From Paenibacillus algicola (GTDB taxonomy: Bacteria; Bacillota; Bacilli; Paenibacillales; Paenibacillaceae), in the NCBI RefSeq assembly GCF_005577435.1, contig NZ_CP040396.1, forward strand, positions 1,253,501-1,317,500: a stretch of 64,000 nucleotides of DNA. Reading direction: 5' to 3'. The notes beneath the pieces are model-generated. The model was not told where the DNA came from. It was given only the letters and a program-made list of their open reading frames with translations, and ran no database searches. The position numbers were made by a program, and so were the translations under genes. Positions within the stretch are counted from its first letter, which is position 1; each line of letters starts with the position of its first letter. Of the stretch, positions 27,638-36,349 are shown one piece after another.

Positions 27638-28297
27638 ATGAGAACATTGGAAGAGCTGGTCAAGGAAACACGCACGGCGGTCATTGTGGTGGATGTTCAG
27701 AATGATTACTGTCATCCGGATGGGGCTCTGCCCCTTTCCGGCTGTGATCTCAGTGGAGTCAAGAGCATGATGCCGAATTTGCAGGAGCTGTTAACGCAGG
27801 CGAGAGCAAACGCGGTTCCGATTATATTCATTCAGACCTTTCATGAGAAGGCTACCGATTCCGAAGCCTGGGTAACCCGTTCCTCGGGCCGTTCATCAGC
27901 AGTATGCCGTACGGGCAGCTGGGGCGCTCAGTTTTACGAGGTCTGTCCGGAAAAAGAGGATGTGATCGTCAACAAGCACCGATACAGCGCATTTGTAAAT
28001 ACGCGGCTTGACTCCGTGCTGCACACGCTGAAGGTGGAGACCCTTGTCATGACAGGAGTAAGCACGAATGTGTGTGTTGAATCGACGGCCAGGGACGGCT
28101 TCATGCGGGATTACAACATCGTGCTCGTCCACGATGCATGCGCTTCGTATTCCCAGAAGGCCCATGACATGACGGTGGAAAATATTGAAGGCTACTTCGG
28201 GAAGGCGGCTACTACTCCTGAGCTGATTCGTTGCTGGGAGCAGTCTGGCCACCACAGTGCTGAAGTGCTAAGGCCGGCGCAGCCGGCAGTGAGCTGA
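27638..28297 (+). CDS. Isochorismatase-family cysteine hydrolase
   Basis: A 219-residue cytoplasmic amidohydrolase. The catalytic triad is visible: Asp in VVDVQND (residue 19), Lys in VNKHRYSAF and Cys in GVSTNVCVEST. It is close to RutB, biuret hydrolase and related C-N hydrolases, but the exact substrate cannot be read from the sequence. It lies 55 bp after the binding-protein gene, after AAAGGAGAG, so it probably cleaves the compound imported by the adjacent ABC system. Confidence 0.85.
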   Translation: MRTLEELVKETRTAVIVVDVQNDYCHPDGALPLSGCDLSGVKSMMPNLQELLTQARANAVPIIFIQTFHEKATDSEAWVTRSSGRSSAVCRTGSWGAQFYEVCPEKEDVIVNKHRYSAFVNTRLDSVLHTLKVETLVMTGVSTNVCVESTARDGFMRDYNIVLVHDACASYSQKAHDMTVENIEGYFGKAATTPELIRCWEQSGHHSAEVLRPAQPAVS

Positions 28298-28304
28298 TGG
28301 CCGT

Positions 28305-29696
28305 GTGAAAGGCATGTCAAGCGATTCCCTTCGTCTGACCCAATATACGATCTGTTTGGGAGCGCTGCTATCTAATTTGTCTGCAGGGATGTTCAACATT
28401 GCACTGGTAGATATTGCGGACTCCCTTCAGGCAAGCCTGCCTTCTGCACAATGGGTTGTCACCGTCTACCTGCTTGTTATTTCTGTGCTGCTGCCCCTTA
28501 TGGGAAAGCTGGGCGACCGGATCGGAAGAACAAAGGTGCACAATGCGGGCTACTTCATTTTCCTTGCCGGAGCGCTGGGCTGTGCACTGTCGCCTTCCTT
28601 GCCGCTGCTTATTGCTTCGCGGGTTGTTCAAGGAGCCGGGGCCGCTATGTATCAGGCGACGAATATGGCGCTTATAATCAGTGTGTTTCCTAAGGATCAG
28701 CGCGGCAGGGCACTGGGATTGATCAGTACATTTGTCGCAGCGGGCTCACTGGCGGGACCTGGCCTTGGCGGCCTGGTGCTGGAATGGTTCAGCTGGCGGA
28801 CCGGCTTCTGGCTGCTAACGGCGCTGGCGCTGACAGCCTGGCTGCTCGCAAACCGGCTGATTCCCAAAGATGCTCCCTCCGGCGCCGGGAAACCAGATCT
28901 TGCCGGAGCCGCCCTGTTCGCCGTCTCGCTGACGGTTTTGGTCACATCACTGAGCCTGGGAGGAAGCTACGGCTGGGTATCCTGGCAGGTTCTCGCTCCG
29001 ATCATCGCGTCTCTTGCCGGCTTCCTGCTGTTTACGGCAAGGTGCTTAACCCCGTGGCCTGGCAACCGGGAGCCATTTATCCAGCTGCGGCTGTTCCGGG
29101 AGCCGGGCATTGCCGCCGGTATCGGTGTGACGCTGGTCACGTATTTGGCGGCCTTCTCCGCGCAGCTTCTTCTTCCGGTATTTTTTCGGAGTGAACTGGA
29201 GCTGGGACCGGCTGCCGCAGGGATGATTATGATGGGGTATCCGCTGTCACTGGTTATTTTTTCTCCGTTATTCGGAAGCTTGTCAGACAAGCTGGGGACG
29301 TATCCCTTGATGTCGGCCGGTCTGCTGCTGATGGCTGGGGCGGCAGGAGCGATGAGCTTCTTGTCCGCTTCTTATCCAGTGCTTGCTGTGCTTGCCTTGA
29401 TTGTGCTTCTGGGCGGGTCCATGGGCATGATTACTCCCCCTAATAATTCTCTCATCCTGGGCCGCGCAAGGAAGTCCGAGCTGGGGCTTGTCAGCAGCCT
29501 CATCGCGCTCTCCCGCAATCTGGGCATGATGCTAGGCACCGCAGCCGGTGGAGCGGCGCTCGGCTTCAGAGATCAGGCTCTTGGCTTTCGCAGCCTGTTC
29601 CTGCTCTGTGCGGTGCTGCTGCTTCTGACCTTTGCGGTCTTCGCGCTGTCGTTTCGGTCTTCGCGGTCCAAGGAGTTTAGGGAGATCGAGGGCTAG
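28305..29696 (+). CDS. MFS transporter, DHA2 (EmrB/QacA) type
   Basis: A 463-residue, very hydrophobic protein with about 14 predicted helices. Motif A GKLGDRIGRTK lies in the loop after helix 2, and motif C-like GSLAGPGLGG near helix 5. GTG 28305 begins 8 nt after the hydrolase stop; an ATG at 28314 is an alternative. Neither has a strong ribosome binding site, so initiation probably depends on upstream translation. It may export a by-product of the pathway or act as a drug efflux pump. Confidence 0.82.
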   Translation: MKGMSSDSLRLTQYTICLGALLSNLSAGMFNIALVDIADSLQASLPSAQWVVTVYLLVISVLLPLMGKLGDRIGRTKVHNAGYFIFLAGALGCALSPSLPLLIASRVVQGAGAAMYQATNMALIISVFPKDQRGRALGLISTFVAAGSLAGPGLGGLVLEWFSWRTGFWLLTALALTAWLLANRLIPKDAPSGAGKPDLAGAALFAVSLTVLVTSLSLGGSYGWVSWQVLAPIIASLAGFLLFTARCLTPWPGNREPFIQLRLFREPGIAAGIGVTLVTYLAAFSAQLLLPVFFRSELELGPAAAGMIMMGYPLSLVIFSPLFGSLSDKLGTYPLMSAGLLLMAGAAGAMSFLSASYPVLAVLALIVLLGGSMGMITPPNNSLILGRARKSELGLVSSLIALSRNLGMMLGTAAGGAALGFRDQALGFRSLFLLCAVLLLLTFAVFALSFRSSRSKEFREIEG

Positions 29697-29728
29697 CACA
29701 GCAGTGCCGGGTTAAGGAGTGAATTTCG

Positions 29729-30280
29729 TTACTCCCAGGGCTGGTCATCCTCCAGTGCCGCCTGGATTTCCTCGTGTCCAATATTTACGTAGCCGTAGCC
29801 TGATTCCAGATGCTGCCTCATAGCCTGCTCCTTGATGAACCGCGGGCTTGCTTCGCCGTTTTCCTCGTCATATACTAAGAGGATTCCGTCGCTTTTCCGC
29901 AGCAGGAGCTCGTCTCTTGCTTTGAATTGCCAGCTGCCCTCATACCCCTTTTTGCTGACTGAGGTATAGAAATCGACTTGCCTGATCAGTCCCTGAAAAT
30001 AGGTCTTTTTCTCCTCATTCCACTGCTCCTCCGGATGGCTGTAGGCTGTTACAATGGAGCACTTCAACTGGGGATACCTGGACTTCAGACGGATTGCCGC
30101 CTCGATGGCCCAGAGATCGACCCCGTATTGGCCGGGAGTGAGCACCCACTCCAGTCCGTCTTCCAGAAAAGGGATCAAGCGTGATTCGATCGCCTTGATA
30201 ATATAGGGGATGCCCTTATGCTTGTTGCTGTATACGCCGAGCTCGTGAGCCCGGTAGCCGGTGATCAGAAGATTTTTCAA
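29729..30280 (-). CDS. ypsA: YpsA-like (DUF1273, SLOG superfamily) protein
   Basis: A 183-residue Rossmann-like protein matching B. subtilis YpsA: LLITGYRAHELGVY at the N-terminus, LTPGQYGVDLWAIEAA (about 45) and KSDGILLVYDEENG (about 130). SLOG proteins bind nucleotide-derived ligands; YpsA has been linked to cell-division control in Bacillus. TTG at 30280 follows AGGAG at 8 nt; the GTG at 30289 overlaps that site. It is monocistronic and convergent with the MFS gene. Confidence 0.82.
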   Translation of the reverse strand: MKNLLITGYRAHELGVYSNKHKGIPYIIKAIESRLIPFLEDGLEWVLTPGQYGVDLWAIEAAIRLKSRYPQLKCSIVTAYSHPEEQWNEEKKTYFQGLIRQVDFYTSVSKKGYEGSWQFKARDELLLRKSDGILLVYDEENGEASPRFIKEQAMRQHLESGYGYVNIGHEEIQAALEDDQPWE

Positions 30281-30419
30281 GGGTGACACTCCTTCGGGTT
30301 GATGCCTCTACTATAGCATAGCAGACCGGATGGCTGCCGATGTGTTACAGAACAGGGAGGATTGGGTAATAGGGTTGGTAGCGAAAAATTATGGAGTCGA
30401 CAGGCAGGAGGAAATCATT

Positions 30420-31328
30420 TTGAAAAAATGGACAACAGGATTATTAAGCGTGATCTTGGCATTTGGACTGGCTGCATGCAGCAGTGACAATGAGGCTGAG
30501 GAAGCAGGTACGGCAACGCCGCCGGCGAACACTGAGCAGCCTGCAGAGAACGGAGAAACCGTGACCGAGCCTGCCGAAGCGCCAGCAGAGGAAATGACAG
30601 AGACACCGACCGTAGATGAGCTGATTCAAAAAAGCGCCGAAGCCGGCGAGAATTTGAAAAGCTTCTCGATGACTTCTGATATTGAGCAAAACATCAGCCT
30701 GGGTGAAGAGCAGCAGAACATTAACATTCAGATGATGGTAGATACAACGATGGACCCGATGCAAATGTATCAGGAAATGACGATGGATATGGGAGAGCAG
30801 GGCAGCCAGGAGCTGAAGCAGTACATTTTGGAGGATAGTGTGTACTCCGGAGTGGAGGGCGAATGGTACAAAATGCCGGATGCTGAAGCCAAGCAAATTA
30901 TCGACAGCATGGCCATGACCTCACAGAGTCCAGAGCAGCAGCTGGAGCAGTTCAAGACGATTGCCGAGGACACGGAGATCAGTGAAGATGGCGATCACTA
31001 TGTGCTGACAGCCGATGTTTCTGGCGACAGCCTGAAGGAGCTGGCTCAGACTTACATGAACCAGACTGGTGGTAGCGATGCGCAGACGCAGGCGATGCTG
31101 GAGCAGATGGATATCAAGAGCATGAAGATCGTGTTTGGCATCCATAAAGAGACGTACCTGCCGATGGAATCAACGGTAGATATGGTCATGGAAATGGCGG
31201 AAGGCGACCAGAAGATTACACTGGAAATGAACATGACCAGTGACTACAGCAAGCACAATGAAATCGAGAAGATTGAGGTGCCGCAGGAGGTTCTGGACAG
31301 CGCAAAAACGATGGACAACGCCGCCTAA
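30420..31328 (+). CDS. Secreted lipoprotein, DUF6612-like
   Basis: A 302-residue lipoprotein. Signal peptide with lipobox LAAC, then an acidic Pro/Glu/Thr linker (about 25-70) and a domain with repeated beta-strand-type segments (SFSMTSDIEQN, EGEWYKMPD, KEITYLPMESTVDM-like strand). This matches LolA/LppX-like DUF6612 proteins of Firmicutes in general shape. TTG at 30420 follows AGGAGG at 8 nt. Function unknown; similar folds carry lipids or sense envelope state. Confidence 0.75.
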   Translation: MKKWTTGLLSVILAFGLAACSSDNEAEEAGTATPPANTEQPAENGETVTEPAEAPAEEMTETPTVDELIQKSAEAGENLKSFSMTSDIEQNISLGEEQQNINIQMMVDTTMDPMQMYQEMTMDMGEQGSQELKQYILEDSVYSGVEGEWYKMPDAEAKQIIDSMAMTSQSPEQQLEQFKTIAEDTEISEDGDHYVLTADVSGDSLKELAQTYMNQTGGSDAQTQAMLEQMDIKSMKIVFGIHKETYLPMESTVDMVMEMAEGDQKITLEMNMTSDYSKHNEIEKIEVPQEVLDSAKTMDNAA

Positions 31329-31402
31329 GCCTTAAAGCACGAGCCTGGCGAGAGTGAGCAGTGCAGGGCCCCGCAGGTCAGTGTGTATGTATTATAATGA
31401 AG

Positions 31403-31445
31403 AAAGCGGCAGTGCCGGAGGGAACTCTGCACTGCCGCTTTTTAT
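31403..31445 (+). terminator. Rho-independent terminator after the lipoprotein gene
   Basis: A perfect 13-bp stem (31403-31415 with 31429-31441) ending in TTTTT. Confidence 0.85.
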
Positions 31446-31517
31446 GGCTCCTGCTTAATACACTGCGTTCGCGTCGTAAAGACCCTGGCAGGGAGTGCTC
31501 AGTAGAAGGAGGAACCG

Positions 31518-32045
31518 ATGATGAATGAAGTCAGTGACCATCTGGATTACGGGCTCTCGGTCATTTTTATTGGCTTTAACCCTAGTCTGCGCTCTGGTGA
31601 AAGTGGACATCATTATGGTAACCCGCGTAATCACTTTTGGCGTATTTTGCAGCAATCGGGTATTACTCCAAGGCTATACCATTTTTCCGAGGATCGGGAG
31701 CTCTTGAAGCTGGGGTATGGCTTTACGAATATTGTCGCGCGGCCTACCCGCGGAATCGACGATATTACACGGGAGGAATATGCCGCCGGGCGAAAGCTGC
31801 TGTACGACAAGCTCATGCAGTATAAGCCGAGCATCGCTTGCTTTGTCGGGAAGGGCGTATACACGGAGTTTAGCCGAAAATCCCGGGCGGAATGGGGCTT
31901 TCAGGCGGAGACGGTCATTCCGGAGGTCAGAGAATTTGTCGCTCCGTCTTCCAGCGGGCTGGTACGGATGAGCATGGAGAGCATTGTAGAGATTTATAAG
32001 CAGCTGGGCAGCAATCTGGCGCAGGATTCACAAGAATCAGAGTAA
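31518..32045 (+). CDS. mug: Mismatch-specific uracil/thymine DNA glycosylase
   Basis: A 175-residue Mug-type glycosylase that removes U or T from G mismatches. Motif 1 FIGFNPSLRSGESG is followed by YGNPRNHFWRIL (about 33-44), and motif 2 is the APSSSGLVRM segment. AGAAGGAGG precedes the ATG at 31518; an ATG three bases later is equally possible. A short hairpin follows. It is monocistronic. Confidence 0.87.
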   Translation: MMNEVSDHLDYGLSVIFIGFNPSLRSGESGHHYGNPRNHFWRILQQSGITPRLYHFSEDRELLKLGYGFTNIVARPTRGIDDITREEYAAGRKLLYDKLMQYKPSIACFVGKGVYTEFSRKSRAEWGFQAETVIPEVREFVAPSSSGLVRMSMESIVEIYKQLGSNLAQDSQESE

Positions 32046-32054
32046 TACGAACAA

Positions 32055-32089
32055 CAGGCCACCTGGAAGAAGAGCTTCCAGGTGGCCTG
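32055..32089 (+). terminator. Hairpin after mug
   Basis: A perfect 15-bp inverted repeat (32055-32069 with 32075-32089) with a 5-nt loop. The following CTGTTTG is T-poor, so termination strength is uncertain. It could also serve the convergent mqnD gene. Confidence 0.6.
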
Positions 32090-32119
32090 CTGTTTGTGCG
32101 CGCTGCGTGGAGCCGTGGG

Positions 32120-32983
32120 TTAGTTCCCATCGGGGAATTGCAGCAGCTCCGGTGCAACTGGAGGTACGAGTCCTTCTGCGGCGGCGCGCTGGAGCAGGGC
32201 AGCTACGGCGGCATGGCCGTCTTGACCGAGGTCCTTAGTATATGCATTGACATAAAGCTGGATATGCGACTTGGCTACGTCCGGGTCCATCTCCTGAGCA
32301 TGCTGCATGACATATTCCTGGGAAGCCAACGGGTCGTTCCATGCCTGCTCCACCGAAGCGCGAATCCAGGACGTAATCCGGGTCAAATCCAGCGACCGGC
32401 GAGCAATGATGGCGCCCAGCGGGATAGGAAGACCGGTATCCTGCTCCCACCAGCTTCCGAGATCGGTCATCAGCTGCAGGCCATAGGACGGATAGGTGAA
32501 GCGGGCTTCATGGATGACGAGTCCGGCGTCGACATGGCCGTCGCGAACGGCAGGCATGATCTCGTGAAAAGGCATCACGACGATCTCGCCCAGACCGCCG
32601 GGAATCTGCTGGGCTGCCCACAGGCGGAACAGCAGATAAGCGGTGGAGCGTTCGCTCGGTACGGCCACGCGGCGGCCGCTCAGCTGGGACGGCTCTGCCG
32701 CGGCGCTTTCCCGTCCCGAGGTTAGCACGAGCGGACCACAGCCGCGTCCCAAGGCGCCTCCGCATGGAAGCAGGGCATATTCCTCCAGCACCCAGGGCAG
32801 AGCGGCATACGATATTTTGAGAATATCATGGGACCGGGGATCTTCTCCCGCAGCCCAGTAATTGGTTACATCAATATCGGCATAGGATATGTCGAGCTCC
32901 GGTGCGCCGGGAATCAGTCCATGCGCCCAGGCATGAAACACAAAGGTGTCGTTAGGACAGGGGGAGTAAGCAATCTTCAGCAT
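32120..32983 (-). CDS. mqnD: 1,4-dihydroxy-6-naphthoate synthase
   Basis: Enzyme of the futalosine route to menaquinone: converts cyclic dehypoxanthinyl futalosine to 1,4-dihydroxy-6-naphthoate. A 287-residue periplasmic-binding-fold protein without signal peptide. MqnD landmarks are YSPCPNDTFVFHAWAHG at the N-terminus, KISYAALPW, VAVPSERSTAYLLF and DAGLVIHEARF. Its ATG follows GGAGG located in the 3' end of mqnB, 3 bp upstream, so the two are coupled. Confidence 0.92.
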   Translation of the reverse strand: MLKIAYSPCPNDTFVFHAWAHGLIPGAPELDISYADIDVTNYWAAGEDPRSHDILKISYAALPWVLEEYALLPCGGALGRGCGPLVLTSGRESAAAEPSQLSGRRVAVPSERSTAYLLFRLWAAQQIPGGLGEIVVMPFHEIMPAVRDGHVDAGLVIHEARFTYPSYGLQLMTDLGSWWEQDTGLPIPLGAIIARRSLDLTRITSWIRASVEQAWNDPLASQEYVMQHAQEMDPDVAKSHIQLYVNAYTKDLGQDGHAAVAALLQRAAAEGLVPPVAPELLQFPDGN

Positions 32984-32986
32984 TTC

Positions 32987-33649
32987 TCATACAACCTCCG
33001 TAAGTATGGAACTGGCCGCCTCCAGACGTTTCAGGGCACCTGGAATGTCCCAGGCTTCTCTGTCTCGGAGGCCGACACGGTTAGATATTGCGCGAAGCTC
33101 AAGCACAGGCAGCTTGACGTCCGCTGCCGCCTGCGCTGCGCCGAAGCCTTCCATGGCTTCAGCCGCCGCGAGCGGGATGCGGGCTGACCGCGCTGCAGCG
33201 GTCTCTGCAGTGCCTGTCGCCGTCGAAACCGTCAGAATAGGACCACAGACTGCCTGGAGACCGGCGCGGTTCAGCGCCTCGGTCAGTGAGCGTGTGATGG
33301 GCTCGGGGGCGGCAATCGCAGACGAGCCAAAGCCCAGCTCATCGACGCTGAGAAAGCCGCCAGGGGACTCCGCGCCGAGATCGGCTGCGATCATGCGGTC
33401 AGCGACGACGAGTCCCGCTTGGTCCGCTTGTCCGTCGAATCCGCCGCCGATGCCGGCACTAATCACGAGGCGATGGCGTCCGCCGCCTGAGGCTAGAACT
33501 CTTGCGGTAGCCGCGGCCGCCGCGGCCGGCCCGACACCGGCAGCGATGACCTCAAACCGGTCATCGCCGTTCAGTCCCCGCAGGATGGCTTCCTGCTCGG
33601 GAGCTACGGCGGTAACAATTAAAATGGATGCCTCTTCATAATGGGACAA
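32987..33649 (-). CDS. mqnB: Futalosine hydrolase
   Basis: Hydrolyses futalosine to dehypoxanthine futalosine and hypoxanthine in the futalosine menaquinone pathway. A 220-residue nucleoside-phosphorylase-fold protein: VTAVAPEQEAIL, AAGVGPAAAAAAT, SAGIGGGFDG and EAMEGFGAAQAA. TTG at 33649 follows GAAGGAGTG at about 7 nt. It is the first gene of the mqnB-mqnD unit and divergent from a TetR gene. mqnA and mqnC are not in the window. Confidence 0.9.
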   Translation of the reverse strand: MSHYEEASILIVTAVAPEQEAILRGLNGDDRFEVIAAGVGPAAAAAATARVLASGGGRHRLVISAGIGGGFDGQADQAGLVVADRMIAADLGAESPGGFLSVDELGFGSSAIAAPEPITRSLTEALNRAGLQAVCGPILTVSTATGTAETAAARSARIPLAAAEAMEGFGAAQAAADVKLPVLELRAISNRVGLRDREAWDIPGALKRLEAASSILTEVV

Positions 33650-33718
33650 TGACGTTCACTCCTTCTGACTGCTGCTCTATGGGACAAGCTGTGTTATTAA
33701 TAAAAAACCTTAGTCTAT

Positions 33719-33732
33719 AACGTTATAACGTT
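33719..33732. promoter_or_regulatory. Palindromic operator candidate between mqnB and the TetR gene
   Basis: AACGTTATAACGTT is a perfect 14-bp palindrome. It lies 70 bp upstream of mqnB and 154 bp upstream of the divergent TetR gene. A second dyad (AAAGGG-CAGT-CCCTTT) flanked by two GGTGCAAT direct repeats follows at about 33734-33771. Confidence 0.4.
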
Positions 33733-33885
33733 CCGGTGCAATTGTAAAGGGCAGTCCCTTTGGTGCAATAAGAATCGGAGCAGATTCCTTTTATGAATGT
33801 AAAAAAACACCAATTTTATAGATGTTGAAATAGGCATCAGGTATAATGAGGTGACAACTCAGTAGAGACGAAAGGACCGATATCA

Positions 33886-34491
33886 TTGCGCAAAAAGGGA
33901 TCTAACGGACAGGAAAGCAGAGCCAGACTGCTGGAAGCAGCAGCTCAAGAATTCGCACGTTCAGGCTATCATGAAACGAAGATCAGCACGATCGTGTCCC
34001 GGGCCGGGTTAACCCAGCCGTCCTTTTATCTTTATTTTCAGAGTAAGGAAGCAATTTTTGAGGAACTGATGGAGCTGTTTGAGATTCAATTCAAGGAAAT
34101 GGGCAGGCATAGCAGGGAAGAGCCCGATGACCCGGATAACGTGGGCCAGGAAGGAAATCGCAGGGAGGCTTCCGAGGGGCAGATGTACCGGGAGCTGGCA
34201 GGATTGTTCGGTTTTCTGGGGAAAAATCAGGATTTGACGCAGATTGGTTTTTTTACGGGAACGCAGTCGGCGGCACTAAAGCGCAGGCTGATGTCGGCCA
34301 TCCACAGCGATTTTGCTGCAAAGCAGCAGAACGGCCATTTCCGGCATGATGCTGATATGGAAATTGCTGCGGAATGTCTGCTGGGAACGATCGAATGCCT
34401 CACCCGGGAACAGCTGCTCACGGGCAAACGTCCGCCGGAGGAGCTGGCACAGGAGGTGGTGCGGCTTTATTTACTCGGCTTGATGGCATAA
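33886..34491 (+). CDS. TetR/AcrR-family transcriptional regulator
   Basis: A 201-residue repressor. The N-terminal TetR HTH covers ARLLEAAAQEFARSGYHETK and ISTIVSRAGLTQPSFYLYF (about 13-50). The C-terminal ligand domain is unclassified. TTG at 33886 follows GAAAGGA at 9 nt. It is divergent from mqnB-mqnD, so it may control that operon, itself or both. A terminator follows. Confidence 0.88.
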   Translation: MRKKGSNGQESRARLLEAAAQEFARSGYHETKISTIVSRAGLTQPSFYLYFQSKEAIFEELMELFEIQFKEMGRHSREEPDDPDNVGQEGNRREASEGQMYRELAGLFGFLGKNQDLTQIGFFTGTQSAALKRRLMSAIHSDFAAKQQNGHFRHDADMEIAAECLLGTIECLTREQLLTGKRPPEELAQEVVRLYLLGLMA

Positions 34492-34517
34492 TGTTATTAC
34501 ATTTTATACATATGGAT

Positions 34518-34553
34518 AAAGCCGCCTCTTTAAGCGCTGAAGAGGCGGCTTTT
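34518..34553. terminator. Bidirectional terminator between TetR and SLH genes
   Basis: A 13-bp perfect stem (34518-34530 with 34540-34552) rich in GC, with TTTT on the plus strand. It lies between convergent genes. Confidence 0.75.
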
Positions 34554-34584
34554 GATACTTTTTACGCATAAAGATCGTCTACAG

Positions 34585-35475
34585 TTACGGCTTGACCATC
34601 TCCGGGGTGTAATCACTGGATATATAGGTGAAGGCTGCAGCTTCCTTCATATCGGCAGGGTAAATGGCGGCCGGATCCGGCAAGGTCAGGGAATAGTGGA
34701 TCTTTGCTTTGCCATCCTCGGTGAATTCAATCCGGTCAATGCGAACACCATAGCCGGGGGCTGGCAGCTCGCTGCGTGTAATGGTGACCTTGTTGACGTC
34801 GTCATTTACTGGTTCAACGGATAAATCAAGGACAGCTTCCCCCTGATCCTCTTTCACTGCGGTCTGATTGGCTACAAACTCTGCAGCCTTGGATACCATA
34901 ACCGCTGCCTCCAGGCGGGTAACAGGGGCATCAGGATGGAAATACCCTTTCTCATCAAGCTCGGCAATTTGGGTCAGGAGCAGAAACTGGAGCGCCAGGC
35001 GGTGCTCGGGGTCGATATTTCCTTCGTCTTTAACGTTAATATACATTTTGACGGTTGGGAAATCTCCTAAGGCTTCAATACCGCTGTGAAGCAGCTCTGC
35101 GAATTGAATACGGCTCATCGCCTTTCCCGCTTTAAAGCTGGCATCCACGGCTAGACCGTTCTCTGCTGCAATCCGGACCGAAGAGCTGTACCAAGCTTGC
35201 TCCGGGAGCGCTTTCGCCCATGCTGGCACTTCGGCGGCAGACGCCTTCAAGTTCAGTGCCTTCACGACGAGCTGTACCGCCTGCCCAGATGTCAGCTGCG
35301 CGTTTGGTGCAAATGTGTCCGATGTCATTCCTGAAATCACACCCTGCTGCTGCAGGCGTTCAACCCGGTCGGCCTCCTCACCCTTAGGCAGATCGGAAAA
35401 AGCAAAAGCGGACGTTCCGGTCACAAGCAGTGATGCGGCAGCTATGCTGATCATGGATTTTTTGAATTTCATCAT
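34585..35475 (-). CDS. S-layer homology domain protein with PrcB-like C-terminus
   Basis: A secreted 296-residue protein. Signal peptide (ISIAAASLLVTGTSAFA), then SLH-type segments (FSDLPKGEEADRVERLQQQG; PDAPVTRLEAAVMVSKAA) that would anchor it to secondary wall polymer. The C-terminal ~75 residues (SELPAPGYGVRIDRIEFTED) look like the PrcB-type domain of Firmicute surface proteins. ATG at 35475 follows AGGAGGTG at 7 nt. Likely cell-surface; role unknown. Confidence 0.82.
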   Translation of the reverse strand: MMKFKKSMISIAAASLLVTGTSAFAFSDLPKGEEADRVERLQQQGVISGMTSDTFAPNAQLTSGQAVQLVVKALNLKASAAEVPAWAKALPEQAWYSSSVRIAAENGLAVDASFKAGKAMSRIQFAELLHSGIEALGDFPTVKMYINVKDEGNIDPEHRLALQFLLLTQIAELDEKGYFHPDAPVTRLEAAVMVSKAAEFVANQTAVKEDQGEAVLDLSVEPVNDDVNKVTITRSELPAPGYGVRIDRIEFTEDGKAKIHYSLTLPDPAAIYPADMKEAAAFTYISSDYTPEMVKP

Positions 35476-35554
35476 TTCTAACACCTCCTGTATACATTGA
35501 CGAACGCTTCATCGTGAGTGTTGCAGGATACGAGACAAAAATGATAAAAATTTC

Positions 35555-36157
35555 TTATTTGAGAGCCTCCAGCGATGGGGCGGATTCAATGGGCGGCCGT
35601 TTCCCGCGCTGCAGCTCGCGGAGCGACAGGCCGAAATCCATCTGCAGATGCGGATAATCGGGAAAGCTGGCCCAGTCGCCTCCCCACTGAAAGCCAAGGT
35701 CTTTGGCGATCGCAACGACCTCCATCCAGTCGGACTTCCCGTTTCGGTTCCCGTCATACTCCAGATCCCAAATGACCTGTCCCTCGTTATTCCAAAGGGC
35801 AAAGTCAATAGCCAGACCGTAATTGTGCATGGATTGGCCTCCCCGGGCTTGGGTAACGATATCTCCGGGAGCTGATCTTCCCTGCTCGTAGAGCCGATCC
35901 TGCTCCTCATGAGAGCGGTAGCCGTCGGTCACAATAATCTTGATGCCAAGCTCGCGGGTCTTGGCGACCAGCCGGTTTTTTTGAGCCAATACGACGGGGT
36001 GCAGCTCTGTGATCGGGGCGGCGGGCGTTGTATTCTCCTCGGGGAGGAGATGATAGGGCTGATCCTGTACCTGTATATATATAATAACCAGCAGGATGGC
36101 GGCGATGATCCATCGGGTGGGACTTTTACGTTTGGGTTTTACTTGTGCGGTAGCCAT
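35555..36157 (-). CDS. M15-family D-Ala-D-Ala carboxypeptidase / endopeptidase (VanY/CwlK-like)
   Basis: A 200-residue peptidoglycan hydrolase with an N-terminal membrane anchor (about 15-32). Zinc-binding signature SMHNYGLAIDF (HxxxxxxD, about 108-118) and the second motif DYPHLQMDFG (about 165) are intact, as is TDGYRSHEEQ. It would trim peptide stems at the outer membrane face. No strong ribosome binding site is seen before the ATG at 36157. Its gene is monocistronic. Confidence 0.87.
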   Translation of the reverse strand: MATAQVKPKRKSPTRWIIAAILLVIIYIQVQDQPYHLLPEENTTPAAPITELHPVVLAQKNRLVAKTRELGIKIIVTDGYRSHEEQDRLYEQGRSAPGDIVTQARGGQSMHNYGLAIDFALWNNEGQVIWDLEYDGNRNGKSDWMEVVAIAKDLGFQWGGDWASFPDYPHLQMDFGLSLRELQRGKRPPIESAPSLEALK

Positions 36158-36349
36158 AGCTTGGGTGGTTAACCTGCCTTCCCTGAAACAAAATCAACAG
36201 TTTATGAAGCTCGTCCTTCTATTATAGCGGGTCACGGGGATGGGCATCTACTCGGCTTAAGGCTGGTTTTAACGAAGGAAGGCAAGGGCGAGAGCAGGTA
36301 TAATAAAGGACCGAGCTTCGCAAGCTATATGAAAAACAGGAGGCAGAGG

